A stretch of 64,000 nt of DNA from Phoebastria nigripes (lineage: Eukaryota; Chordata; Aves; Procellariiformes; Diomedeidae). A model generated the notes under the pieces. It had not been told where the DNA came from. It saw only the letters and a program-made list of their open reading frames with translations, and did no database searches. The position numbers and the translations under genes are program-made. Below are positions 24,062 to 37,286 of the stretch, piece after piece (within the stretch, counting starts at the first letter, position 1; each line of letters begins with the position of its first letter). The stretch covers positions 62,001-126,000 of the forward strand of contig JAYKAV010002924.1 in assembly GCA_035582835.1 (NCBI GenBank). The letters run 5' to 3'.

Positions 24062-27000
24062 TGCATTGGTAGTAAATTGCTGATGCTGTTATTCCAAAAG
24101 CATTCACTGCAAATTTTGGCTAAACTTTAAGAAAATTCAATCATTTTAAGGTGTGGAAAGGGTAAGTTGAATGCACCTGAGCAACCTGACTAGAGATGTA
24201 AGTACTTCTAGATTAAATGGACTTGTAAAGACAATGTAAATTTTAATTTTTTAATTATTTCTGACCTGGTATTAATATCCATCTAGGACATAATTGGGGT
24301 TGTTTGAAGTAGTTTCTTTGAATTTACGCTTCNTACTCATATAAGAAGTGATTAACTTCACTTCCTAATGACAGTAGGGAAACCAGCCACATTTGGAGCC
24401 TGAAGCAGCAAAAAGGTTTTGCTTCTTTTTTGGTATTTTTTTGCCATTAATTGTATCAAGGATGACACAGACTACTACAGACAAGACCTGACATAGAAAC
24501 AGTCTTTAACTATTTGCTATTTATTTTTATTCTATTTACTCTATTTATATGAGATGCAGCTAGTTTTTGACTGTGTAATAGTTTATATGTATAATGGTGT
24601 TAGTTCCAGTTAATTTCCAGATAGATGCATGCTATTACATAGGAACAATTTGGCTGTATGCTGTTTATTTTCCAAAGCAGTTCAGATGTGACACCAGAGG
24701 AATAATGGTGCAACTCTCATCCTGAGTCCAATAGATTGTGGCATACCGAGTTCTTTTTCAGGGATATGTCATAGCTGTGTAGGAGGTGAAAAAATGTTTC
24801 TTCACTTCTGCCATAGTATCAGCAATGTCTCGCACAGTGGCTCTAATATGTTGACAGCTCGGTGAGTCCTGAATGCCTCCATTTGGTTATCGGGTTGAAT
24901 TTTTATCCCTGCAAAGGCTTTTTTTATTTTAAAGTAACATGAAAATTACACAGTTTCGGACTCTACTGGCTACTGCCATGGAAACAGAAAAGTGTCCTTA
25001 GGGGACAACTATTGAAATACCAGTATTATTTTTTTTTGGTCTTGTATCCCTTGTTGAGCCATGAGAGAACATTTTCATGATGAATTGGACCTTGGTCTTT
25101 CTGCATACTGGATGCAACTGGGCTTTCCGCATTTTGAGTGTGTGGCTAGTTATGTTTATTCTTCTCTCTTTGCAGGGAGACACTGGATCAGTATTTTTTA
25201 AACAATTGTGAGGCAGTTGATCAGTGAGCTAATTCTGAATATTATTAGTTTGTCTATTTATTTACTGGTATCTAAGCTCCTATTTCAGGGGAAGATGAGA
25301 AGATTGAATAGATTTTCTTTATTGGGGTCATTCAGACTCTATATTTGGAGCAAGATAGAAATTTTCCTATTTGCATTCCCACAGGGGAAGGAGAAATATG
25401 AATTTCTATAGCTCTGAAAGCCCTTTGCCACCATCTTTGCCTGTAAACTTCAGCAGAGATGCTTTTAAAGGAAACAAGATTGTTTGCCAACCATCCCAAC
25501 ATGCTCAGTCCTGCCATTCGGAGTCACAGGGATTTATGCTGCCATCCTTCTGCATTGCGAAAGTAAGTCTGAAGGAAGGCTAGCCATGAGGCTGTTGCTC
25601 AGTCATTACAGTAAGATCAACCAGTGCTGGATGTCACCTCTTGCTCCAGGGGGAGCAGTGAAACAGATACTATAGTGCTTATATGCCATTTGGGTAACTA
25701 TGTGTCTGCAAATTAAATTAGAAAGAACAGTAGAAGGGAGGGAAGAAGTTGTTTTGACTATCCTAGCAACAGGATGCAGCTATAGATACATAACACATGT
25801 AGATCAGTTATGATATTAGATGTTAAGGTTGCTCCAGATATTTATGTGACTGCTGTAGCAAGTATGTACAGTGGTGATGTTGCTTCCATGAGCACCTGGA
25901 CTCTTGAGGAGAAGGATATGACTTTCTGATGTAGGCGAGGCCACAGTTATCCTTGGTTGTGCTGTGACAAAGCTTAGACTGCTGGAAGGCATGTTGTCTT
26001 AGGCCCATACCTTGACACCACTCAAAACCCAAAAATAGAGCAGAAGTGGTTTGTGGTCGGCTCCATAAACAGCTCCTAACAGAAGGACATAGCAGTGCAT
26101 TGGAAATGGCTCAGGCTGCTTGAAAGCTTCGGCTTGGAAATCAGTAGCAATACCAACAATTTATTAAACAAAGCTGTTCAGAAAATGACTGTACTGTCAT
26201 CTGGGAAAACAAACCGACATTTAGGTTTGTGGAGTTTTTCACTGCAAAGCGTGCTGTATTTTCTATTTTGTCAGAACAGCGTTTCCAGTCAAAGCCTGTT
26301 TTGACAGGCACATCCTGACTGGGCAATACTGTATAGCCATATTGGTAAGACACCTGATTACCTGAGGGGGAAAAGAAAATAAACCAAACAATTGAGCTAT
26401 ACCTATTTTGTTCCATCTAAAAAATTACGGTAGGTATACAAGACTAATTTAGAAAGTACCAAAACATGAATTATTCAGGCTTTAACTTTTGTTTTATTAG
26501 TTCTGTAATGCCTCTTATCTGCCATGATCCTGCAGTTTCATGTATTAAAACACATCCAAGGGGAACAACCAGCTACCTGACAGCAATTATGTAATTTCGG
26601 TCAGTGGAGCAGAGCTGGCAGCAAAGTCAGGCTTTGCTATGGATGGAGAGATATTTAAAGATGAACAATACAGAAATGCAGCAAAACAACTCTGAACTTC
26701 AGGTCTATCTCTGTATCCCCAGTGTATTTCACTGAGTTGATTTTTCTTACAGCTTTTTGCTACTAAAATAGAGATAGTTGGAATTTGTTTCAGTTCTGTA
26801 AAGGCAAAATAAAATATAGCCAGTTGGTTCTGGGACTGCAAGTTTGGAACCTGCTGATGACTATGACCAACTTCTGTACAGGTTTTGTAAACAAAATCAG
26901 AGACTTTGATTAAATTTCGCTAATTTTTCTGTGTACAGAAGTTACATACATCTTTCAAGACTGAGATTTTAATTTTAGCACATGAAGCTGCAGAACTTGC

Positions 27001-28868
27001 TCCTCATTCTGAGTTCACCNCTGGAACTAGCAAGCAAGGCTGTGAGAACAGCCACTACAGCACATTAGAAGTAGCCCTGGCAGTAGTAGATACAATAAGA
27101 AAGTGCATTTAGCACTGTGAGAAAAAACACATTCCTGTGCATTAACTGTTGATGATTCTGTTGTCCCTCAGGCATTGTTTACATTTGTAGGTTTTAATGG
27201 TATAGTTTTAACTACGGAAACTTCAGAGCTGCTAACACTGAGGACTTTTATGCACCTGTCCTTTATACCTGCACCTGACCTCTTTCTACACTACTGCTGA
27301 AGTGGACCAGTGAGGAATGAACTGGTAAAAATTGCTAATATATCCTTAATATGGTCCATGCTGCTAATTTTGGTTTAGTTTGCCTAAGCCATATAGAATG
27401 AGCTTAGTGGAATCTTACATAAGGTAAGATATATTGCATTGCCTGAAATCCCCTAATCACCTGTAACGGGTTGCCTTCATTTTTTCATCGCACCTTTCCA
27501 TTTCCAGACTTTTTTCATTCCTGATTTCTTCTTTCCAAACACACCTGACTGATAATGAAAGTATACTGCATTTCATTGCTGATGTTCCTTAGTAGATGCA
27601 TGAAGATCAGGTACTGCAAGGGAGGGGAAGCTGNGGGAGGATGGATAGAGCCACGCAAGCTACACGAGATGTAGCGAGGGACAGTGAAACCTGTACGCTG
27701 CAATATATAGTTCCTGTAATTCATATATTTTAAAGGGAAGGTTATGTTGTTTCTACTTAGGGGATTTGAAGGGGAAAAATAATATTTGTGAGAATGTTTG
27801 TATTCTTCTATTTGAAAAACCAGGATGACCTTAGTACTGATTTTATGAATTTTTAGAGGAAAGAAGGTTATAAAAAATGTATCTTTCCAAGTAATCTTGC
27901 AGATACAAGGTTACTTATTTCACAGTTTTGAAAGAATAGAAGTATTTTCTTCTGCAATTAAAGATAGAGGTAGTTTTGTCTTTCTAAAGGATAAAACCAT
28001 CTCTGCAAATATTTGTCTTTCTGTACCTTAAAGTAGAATAAAAAATACATCTGCCTTTAAGTTCACATTCACTTTGAATATAAGGAAAGATACCTATGGA
28101 TTCATTAAATGGCTATGGCCTATTAGAAATAAATGCTGGAAGGTTTCTTTTGAATGGAAGCTTTTAAAAAACCCCAACAGTGATCAAGCTATTATTTGTC
28201 TTGTAAAGAATCAGACTTGATTTAAAATATAACTAAAATAATTCTATTGGTGGAAGTTTTACTGGATGCTTACTAAAATGAGTCATGTTTGGCATCCAGA
28301 CAGATTTCAGTATATTGCATTGGTCTTCTAGCTTACATTCTTAGAGGAGTTGCACTATCAAATATAAGCAAACATGCTAAACTTCAGATACGGAGGCACA
28401 GCAACATATTAGGTTTAACATCAAGAGCTGCGTAGGTTAGAAAGTTCCAGTCATCATTATAAGGAAGCAGAGATAAGTATGGTAGGTACATGCTTTAGCA
28501 AAATGAGTTAAGGGTATATTTTAACAAATTAGCTTCATTTATCTAAGATTTATTTTTAGCAGCTCTACTGAACATGAATTTTGTAAGGGTTTGTGCCACT
28601 TTGTGTTTTCACATAATGACAAAGGAGTGATGACAGTGGTAAGTAGGCTTCACCTTTGCTGGAGAGGGTGGAACAATGCACGTGTGTGTGTGTACGCTAA
28701 ATTTGATACTGTCTATTGCTTTTGTAGCAGTGGTGAAACTCTGCCCTAATGAATAAGAGATTCTTTAGAAGAGCTGGGTAATTTATTTTGTGAGTTGTTC
28801 AAGTGACCTTCTGTTGTGCTATGTTCAGTTGCATTTTGCTTTGTTCTTTATGCTTGTATCTATAATTG

Positions 28869-28904
28869 GTTTGTTTGTTTGTTTGTTTGTTTGTTTGTTT
28901 GTTT
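28869..28904. repeat. (GTTT)9 tetranucleotide microsatellite
   Basis: About nine uninterrupted GTTT units are followed by TTAAAG. The tetranucleotide is common in vertebrate introns and probably length-polymorphic. Confidence 0.9.
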
Positions 28905-31900
28905 TTAAAGTGAAGCAGTTCTTTAGGACTGTATATCATCACCAGGGGAAGGAGAAAAGAATTAACCAAATATTTTATGGTGAGCAAGTAAAGTGAAATT
29001 GTCACGTGTCTGCAGTAATCCTTCTTCCTAGACAGATAAGCTACATTTTTTCTGACCTTCTGGTAGAGGTTGTTGGACTGATTTCTTGATTTTTACCTGG
29101 AACTGTTTTACTGTTCTGTCAGGTTTGGCCAAATGCCAAGCTTCCATCAGAACAGAATAGTTTTGTTAAAATTTCTGTTGGAAAAGTGTCTTGAGGCTGG
29201 AGAATTTTTTTTTTGTTAAACCCCAGGGTGTAACAAGCAGGTCTGTGGGTCAAGTACTCTCCTACCATGTGGACATGTCAAGTCTGAGTTCCCGCTCACT
29301 TTGGTTCAGACAAAAAGACTTTAACCTGAATGTCCAGTGGGTGCTCATTGACAGGCTGCTAGTTACTCCTGTGTGAGTAACTCTGGTATTGTTTTCCCCT
29401 TCTTTTTAATTTTTCTTGAAGAAAGCTTTGTTCTGGGCTTTATCCTGAAAAAGTATTTCAGGAACATTATTTTCTGCTTAATTCTAGCTCTAAAGCTTTT
29501 TCAAAATACGTTGCCTTAGTCAGATAAGAGGTCACTGATGTTTGTTACCAATGCCAGGACATTATCAAGAGTGTTTGGTGGTGTGGAGTGATGGTGGTTG
29601 CAGGACAGTTGCAGAGCTGGAAGCTCATTCTTGGTTGATGAAGTGAAAAGAGGATTACTGCAGAGCACAGGACAATCTATTTCATCAGCTGTTTTTGAAT
29701 ATTTGCTAGGCAGATAATCAAAACAAAAAGAATCACTTCAGTGTCTTAGAAGCGTTTTCTGCTAAACAAAGGCATAAACTTCATCCCCTTGAGGTTTACT
29801 TTATGCATTTTCCCACATCCACATGCTGATTTTGGACATCAGCTGGACTAGTTAAATACCCTGTACACTGGTGTTACCTGTTTATTATGATAGGGAGCTA
29901 GATCTTTATGCAATCTGCTTGTTGCTGTTGAAGGATCTCATAAACTTGTTTCTTCAACAGACTGCATAAGACAGATATCTAGTAGGACAGGGAAGTAATT
30001 TCTGTTCTGGAATGCTGCGGGTGAGTGTCACAAAAGCAGAGGGTCTGTTCACCTTTAGGTGTGTCTTTCAGGGAAGATTTATCTATTACCATGTGTTTCC
30101 TTAGACTTCTGACTTTACGGTAGTCATCTTAAGTTCTCTGGAGAGAAACAGAGTTACTGANCACATTTCCCTGTTCTCCCTAGGAGGAAATAATTTTCTG
30201 TTAAGGCCAGCTTTGAAAAAGTTCTGCCTTCCAGATGGCATTTCAAAGGGTTTTGATATTGACTGGATTCAGATGATTCACAACATTTCTCAGAGAAGTT
30301 TCATTGCAATCATCTATTACATCATTGGTTATTTGTTGTGGTCATTTACCACTGAATCAGAATATTTTTCTGGGATATTTTTCCACTGAAATTCCAGCAA
30401 AACCAAAGTATGTTTTCCAACCAATGAATTGGTGGCCATGGAACTTCTCTAGACTAGTGGGGTGAGATTCACCTGATTGAATGCAAATTCTTGCTATGTA
30501 GACACCAAAGCTTGAGCAACTTATAGGTTCATATTTTGACTGTCATGCAATTAATGAAAAATATTTATTTCTAGGGTGTAATTCATGGCATCCTGAAATA
30601 GATGGCTTCACTAGCTGTGAAGGGAGCCTAGGAGGACTACATCAGATGTACGCTCTAGAAGTCTTAATGACTCTAGTCGTACAGTCTACTCTAGAAGTAG
30701 GTTGCTTCTGGTTCATGATGCTGCACGGCAGGCCTGAGGAGAGATGAGACTCACAATAGTACTGTGGGTCCCAAACCCAAGCTTTCTGCCTCTTGAAAGC
30801 CTCCCAGTCTCCAGTGCCTGGACAGGCAGCAGGCTGCCTGGCGGAGCTGTGAGCCTGAACCTCTGGGAGCCTTCCCTTGCACTGCGGTGGTGGCTTAGCT
30901 TTGCAGAATCTCCAGCTCTCAGCAGAGCTGAGGAGAAAACTGGATTCTTCTTTCACAAAGAAGTTGGATTTCTAAAGAAGGAGGAGTGTTTTATGGTGGA
31001 ATAAGTAGATTTTGAAGTCTAAAATTCCCCAACATTTACCTGTGGTTGTCTCCCTTCCATTTGTATTGATCCAAAAAATTCTGATTATCTTAATCTTAGC
31101 TCTCATCACTAACATTTGTCTTCTTTTAACGTGACTGGAGTACAGACATCTCTGTGGAAGAAACCTGAAGCATTTACTAATCTTTAGTTATTTAGGAGAT
31201 TTTGAGAACTTCAATATTTCAGATTTTTGCTGGTGTCCCAACACTATGTAAGGTAATCTTCATACTAATTTCCAGTTTACTCAACTTTAAATGTCTCAGG
31301 AGTTTAAGATAAGTCTTAGAGCTATTTACAGTGTACAAAACTGCCATTAAGATGCTTTGTGACTTTTCAAAGGAGGTAATTCCACTGAGAAATTATTTCT
31401 TCCGAACAACACATATCCAGTAGTTAGCATGAATTGTCCAAAATATAATTTTAAAGCAGATTATTTTATTTGGAATTGTTTGGAAACTGTTGACAAGAGT
31501 TTCTTTTTTTTTTGTTCCCTTCCAGTTGCATTCATCACTAGATATTAAAGCGCTGGGGAAAGATTTTATAAGCCGTCATTCTGCTACACGGATAGAAGGC
31601 TTCTAATAAGTGATGTCTATTTGCGCTGACATCTATTTATTTTATTAACAGTGGCAAGTCTTTCCCCATTGCCTTCACTTCCCCCACTTTAAATTCCTCT
31701 ATTAAAATCCTTTCATTTGCATCAACAGTAGGATTAATACTGTCTTACACAAATAAACACACTCAATTTAATGTAAAACTCAGGNTAATTGGCTTCTGAC
31801 GTGCTTGTAAATAACAGTTTCTGTCTATCCAGTTGTTAAGTATGTCTTTTCCAGTCATATTAAGTCCTTTTGTATAGCCTGGTAGGGGCATCTACATCCT

Positions 31901-31934
31901 GGACTAGGATGCAGAAATCCTCATTTTTATTGCC

Positions 31935-32010
31935 ACTTTGGACAAAGCGTCCATCCTCTTTGTGCTTCTGTTTTGCTGTCTGTAAAGTGAGGGTGATGCT
32001 GATCTCCTGT
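31935..32010 (+). repeat. MIR-like SINE fragment
   Basis: The order CTTTGTGCTTCTGTTTTGCTG then TCTGTAAAGTGAGGGTGATG follows the MIR consensus segment 'ctgtgcctcagtttcctcatctgtaaaatgggg' as I recall it, with scattered differences. MIR-type core SINEs are old and present in low copy in birds. A RepeatMasker alignment would settle it. Confidence 0.45.
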
Positions 32011-34411
32011 GTTTAGACTCTGCCTGGAAATCTGCTGGCAGCAGGGTCTTTTTACTGTGACTTTGCAATATGATGCCAGTGCTCATCCTCCTCCAGGAAC
32101 GTTCCCCAGTGCTCTGGACCAGCCCAGTCCCCTCCGAAGTGGAGCCTGACCCACACTCCTCTCCTGACTGAGACCTCTGGGCTTTGTCCACGGGGCCATC
32201 CTCACCTTCTTCACACTGCTAGAGTCCCGGCATAACATTATATTCATTAGAGTCTGCANAATGTTGTAATCAACAGGACACATACAAAATCTTGTAGATA
32301 GCACAGGTTTTTTTAACCTAGAGATAATGGAAGCAGCCTGTCTTTGCTTTGAACTTGATTAATAATTTCAATGAATAACTGTATGGCCCTTAAAATATTT
32401 ATGTCAAAATATTCAAAACTAACCATGTTCTAAAAATAAAAAATGCAAGGTAGAAATACAGAGGCAACTTGTGATGCAGTTTTGGGCACAAATGAAAAAC
32501 TAACTTTGGTTTTCTTTGCATTAGAGCTGGACATCTGGAGATTTCAGGAAGCAGCCAAGGAAATTCAATAGAGGACACTTGTCCTCCCTGTGTGCATGAC
32601 ACTTTCCCAGTGGGAAGGGTGTAGATTCTGCTCTTATGAGAATTTGAATCTGGTAGTAATACTCTGCTTCCTCGGTATCTCTGTGTTTCCAAATAGAGCA
32701 TATATCTATGACGAGGTCTTTAGGTTTTGGGTCCTTTCACATACATCAGAACTACACTGGTAGGTGAAACCAGAAGCCACAGGATTGATCCCGTTAGCTC
32801 AGGTGGAAAGGATTTGTGTGCCTCTGNTTTAGATAGGATAGTTGGTAGAACAGGACTATTTTTAAAGGTACTTTTCTTTGCAAGCTTGTTGATTCTAAAA
32901 TGTAGAACTCAAAGCAGCAAAAGAGTCTTCTTCACAGACATGTTAGTTTAACCATGTTGCTCTTTGTAGGGGAAAAGGATGAACCTGGAAGCAATCTGGA
33001 GTAAGCCTTTTATTTTCAGATAGCATTTTACAATTTTTATTACTATTATTTCTCCAGTTTTGACGCAAGTCTTTGTTTCAAGTTGTCAGTCAATTTAATT
33101 TTAAAATTTTAAAATTGCATTCATCTTTGAAATGAAGTATTTACTCTTCGACTGAATTAAGTATTTAGTTTGTCACGAAATGAAGGATTTAAACTCTGAG
33201 TTATTGATGATTTTGTTTGTTTTGGTGTGACCCAATGTTTTTTCAACTGCCAGTGGTACACCATTGCTCACTTTGGCCTATTGGAGAAGAATGGAAAAGC
33301 TTTTAATCCATTCATTTCTGCTTTTTATTTCAAGGTTTCTTTTTCTTTTACTTTGGTAAACTACAAAAAAATTTTGTTGATCTTGGTTCTAAAAACAAAG
33401 GCCAGCTGTCCTACTTCCAGGCAGTTGCTGGTGCTATGGAGACTCAGATCCAAGCCCTTTTTCAGTTGCAAACATCCTGGGTGACACCATGGTTCCTTTA
33501 TTCGCATCATCCAACTTCAGACTTCTGTCTTCAGCATTGGGCGCCCTGAGTAGCTTATGACCTTTCAGAGCACGAGGCAGGGCGCTCATCTTAGAAACCT
33601 AAAGTCATATGGCATAAATAGTTTCTGAGCCATGTGCGTCAGCCCTCCTCGGTAAGGTGAGTTGCCACTACTTCTCTACTTACTGTTGCAACAAGGAAGC
33701 ACCTGCTGAAAAACCCCTCTGTGGCTTTGACAATACAGTGGCAAGGGCCGTATGGTTACCTTAGGTAGGGAATGGCCCAGCATCTTCAGGCCTTGTACTG
33801 AAAGCAGAGTTGTTGCTCAGCTGCTTTCCAACATTTTGCGCTTCCTTTGCTGTCTTGTTATGTTCCCTAGAAACAGCTGAAGTGACACTTTGATTATAAG
33901 GCGGCAGATTTCTGGTTTGTCCACAAAATATGCACTAAAAAAGGTGGCGGGTGAGTTTTGCGGCAGCGCGCAGCTGACGATGCGTTAGTTGGGGTGTTGG
34001 GAGCTTTTACCTTCTCTTTCCCCTTTCCTCCTCTTCCTTCTCTGGTAAACCCACAGTTTGCATACAGCTAAAAATAATTTCTTAGAAAAAACAAGTGTCA
34101 CCCACTTGACGGGGCCACTGACACAGATTTTAGCGAAGAACCTAATAAAGCATAATCAAGGCCCATACACACCCCTCCTCTCTGTGTGTGGAAAAGGGAG
34201 TTTGGCTTGTGTGTCAAATCTGAACAAGATTTATGTCGGAGATTTCTGCTGTATTTGAGTGTAGAAATAGAGAACTACAGCAAAAGCCTCTGAAAAATAA
34301 ACAAGGACTTCTGCTATAATGTGAGCTTGGTTGAAAAGGAAGTAGATTAATTTTGGACAGTTTTCTGAATTAGTAAAATCCTTTCTGTTGTTGTTGGTTT
34401 TTTGTTTTTTT

Positions 34412-34413
<2 letters not shown>

Positions 34414-34444
<31 letters not shown>
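34414..34444. repeat. Long poly-T tract, about 31 bases
   Basis: An uninterrupted T run preceded by a (GTTT/GTTTTTT) low-complexity stretch from about 34386. It lies 70 bp upstream of the ATG of the candidate exon described at 34515. It is the longest homopolymer in the window and likely length-unstable. Confidence 0.9.
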
Positions 34445-34601
34445 CTGGCTGCACTTAGGAGCTGGAGGGGCTTGAATTTATGTCCTGATAAAAAGTAAAA
34501 GTGTTAGACATTTCATGCTATGCTATGTTGTTTTTGAAATGTATGTAAATATGCACTGGAGATGTGTTATTATACTAAACCATGCGGCATTTCACCTGCA
34601 G

Positions 34602-34680
34602 TGTTACACACGAAGCACTAGCAACACCTCTGGCTACGGTATAGAGGAGCAGCCCTTGGACTGCACATCAGACAGCCCAA
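34602..34680 (+). other. Candidate unannotated exon in FGF14 intron 1
   Basis: A 79-bp segment is bounded by a good acceptor (TACTAAA branch-like motif at 34573, pyrimidine-rich stretch, CTGCAG ending at 34601) and a strong donor (CAA|gtaaga at 34681). Its open frame extends upstream to an ATG at 34515. If 34515-34680 were a first coding exon, its 166 nt would leave phase 1, exactly what exon 2 needs, giving an in-frame novel N-terminus of 55 residues before PQLKG. If it were instead included between exon 1A and exon 2, it would hit TAG at 34619-34621 and act as a poison exon. I do not recognise the encoded peptide, and I know of no FGF14 exon like it. Splice-site pairs occur by chance in introns this long. 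Confidence 0.25.
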
Positions 34681-34759
34681 GTAAGACCACGTCAGGGTTA
34701 GAAAACGAAAACAGGACAGGCAGTGATTTTTTTTACGCTACACTGAGTCAACGCAGGGT

Positions 34760-34905
34760 TTTGAAGTTAGCGTGCCAGCCTGCCGACCAGCCCACAGCCG
34801 AGGGGCGTCCGCCCGGCCGAGGCCTGCGCTGTGGGCGCGGGGCTGCGCGGCCGGCCCTGAGCCGCCAGCCTTGCCCTGGCCTTGGAAAGCTCAGGCCCCG
34901 GGTTG
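34760..34905. other. GC-rich, CpG-rich patch within intron 1
   Basis: About 145 bp of strongly GC-rich sequence with many CpG dinucleotides sits inside AT-rich intron, starting 80 bp after the candidate exon donor. It is open in the + frame that continues from 34515 to 34937, but the composition alone can explain that. It may be a small CpG island or regulatory patch. Confidence 0.45.
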
Positions 34906-35547
34906 TGAAGCTAAAGAAAGCTGAAACATTCAGTTGAAGGCTGTCGTTAGGACATTATTACAGAGTAAAATTTGCGCCACTTGTTGCGGCTGCTCAGTGA
35001 TATGGGCTAACGGCAGTGCTGTCACTGCAGNGTCACCAGGCGCAGGCAAAAGTTGCTGTGGAAATCCCGGGGACAAATTTCCTGCTTTTCAGTCTCTAAT
35101 CTTTCAGCTTCAAATAACATTTAAGTTGTCAGTATAATAGATGTGCAGGAAATGTAAGAGATTTAAAGAGAGTTTAATATTAATACTCAGAAAATGCTGT
35201 AATTTGTTCTTTAGGAGCATACCTGTTGGCTCTTCTGAATGCTGGTTCGCACGGTAGCACCTCATTCTTCACTGGGGCTAACAAGATATTGCTGCAGTAC
35301 AAGCAAATGGATCTGGAGAATGAAATTTCTCTTGATTTCTGTTTAAAACATGCTAGTTGAATGTGTATGTTCTGCAAAGCAGTTTTCAGGACAAGCTTCA
35401 AATTAAAGGGTGGAGTGGAAACCCCGGTGTGAGAAAAGTCAGCAACTGATAGTTGAAGATGCTAAGCAAACCAGTTTAAATTTAGTTGTGCCCATACGGC
35501 TGCATTTTTATAGTATAGGTGGGTCTCCTAACACAACATAAGAGTGA

Positions 35548-35720
35548 ATGAGTGTCTGTCTGGGTCAGACCATAAGTCTAGTCCAAACAGAATAGTCTGA
35601 CAGGGGCTGGAGTTGAGTCCTGGGAAGGAAAGGCGCGTCCAAAGGGTTGAGAGCATTAGTGTCTCCAGGGGGTGAACAGGTCTGAAGAGCACATGATAGA
35701 TGTTTTGGGTGGATAAGTAA
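35548..35720 (-). repeat. Old CR1-like LINE 3'-end remnant
   Basis: The + strand reads CTGGGTCAGACCATAAGTCTAG, then ...CTGACAGGGGCTGG... and ...AGGGGGTGAACAGG.... This follows an amniote repeat I recall from turtles and birds ('ctgggtcagaccaaaggtccatctagccc', then 'gacagtggcc', then 'gagggagtgaacagaacagg'), which is the antisense 3' end of an old CR1 lineage. Divergence is high. Confidence 0.45.
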
Positions 35721-37266
35721 GCTGTCTTGGGTGTAATTAATTTGGTGCATTTCTGACCTGTCCTTCAGAATGAGGGAAAAATCATACCTACAGCTGCCTG
35801 TTTCTCCCCACTCCTTCTTGAAGGAGTTCAAGATCACTAGCTCAGGGGCAGATGTCCATAACTGGTCAGAGGAATGTCACTTGCTATGTCATTGGAAGAC
35901 ACCAACGACAGGTCTGGAATTTGCCTCATTTAGTATCTTCACACACGTAATTGGGCATCTGTAAGAGACGATGCCAGACCTGACAAGGAATGATGCTGGT
36001 GTAACTGTTTTTGGCCAAGCAGACAGTGAAGGGAGGAACCATCATTGTGGAAGTGTTGTGGCTCAGCAGACTTGAGGAATATGTTTTGGTTTGGGTTTTT
36101 TGCCAGTTTTGTATTACACATCTTGGGAGAAAATACACATTCGGAACTGCCATGGATCTTCAGTGACTCACTACTCTGCAAAATGCATGTGATGGCTGAT
36201 GAAGTTGCTGGTGGCTTTGGCTCAATGTGCTGATAGACTTCTGTGTATACAACCAGAAATTATAGACTGTGTATTATTTGCCGGTAGCTACGAGGTGGAG
36301 TTTGTGTCTTCTGTTAAGTGAATAGTTAGCCTAAAGAGAATCTGAGTGTTTCTATAAATTTGTGAAGGAGGATATGTGTGACTGATGGCATATTTGTTTT
36401 ATTTGTTTAAGTTTACAAATGTGTTTTGTTATTAAAGTTAAGACGAGATTGGGCAGCAGGGAGGAGGGCTGTGTTCTTATGTCCTCTTGACTGCTCAGCA
36501 TAGTTGGAGATGCTCAGCTGGGGAACAATGCTGGACTGAAGAGTACAGCAGGTAGGGAGTGAAAGACAGGATGTGAAAAACAGGGCAAGGAGAGACTGTC
36601 ACCTGAACAGGTTAAAAAAAGTACAGGTGGTAGATGTATAGCCACTTCTCCATGGTGAGAGAGCTGGACTGGAGGCAAAGCAGGATGAAAAAACAGATCA
36701 GGAAGTCACTGCAAAAATGCACTAGATAGGATGGGAGATTTCTTATAAAACTCTTACTTATTTTTATCTCACTTTCAGGTTATATATTTAAAAGCTATTT
36801 GTTCTGGTTTGTGTTCTAATAAAATTTAGATTTAGAGATTGAAAGCCCTTTCAGTGTTTTTGAGGTTTTTTTGAGCCCATCTCCATCAAAGCAGGAACCA
36901 ACTTTGAGCTCCTCCAAAACCTAGCAGACATTTGCGATCTTGTGAGACTTTATAGAATACTTTNGTTTTTTTGTAGGTGAACAGTAGGTTTAGTTCATGG
37001 TGCCAGTGAGAGGCTGGGGTAGTCTCTGCTGACTGTGTCTCCACCATAACATCAAAAGACTCAGAACTGGAAGATTTACTCCTTACTAGTGAATAATCGA
37101 ATTGACCTGAACTGTTTCTGCTCATTTTCTCATAGATGCTACGAGTATAGTTCTGCTTAGTTTCTGGTTAGTAGCTAAATATCTGGACTAAATAAGCTTT
37201 CCAAGAGAGCCAGAGTAATCTATGTGGGATAAATGGTTTGGGTTTGTTTGGGTTTTTTGTGTTTTG

Positions 37267-37286
37267 TTTTTTTTTTTTTTTTTTTC
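37267..37286. repeat. Poly-T tract, about 20 bases
   Basis: T run following GTTTGGG/GTTTTGTG low-complexity sequence and ending CTCCTCTAG. It resembles a polypyrimidine tract plus AG, but no convincing exon follows. Confidence 0.75.
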
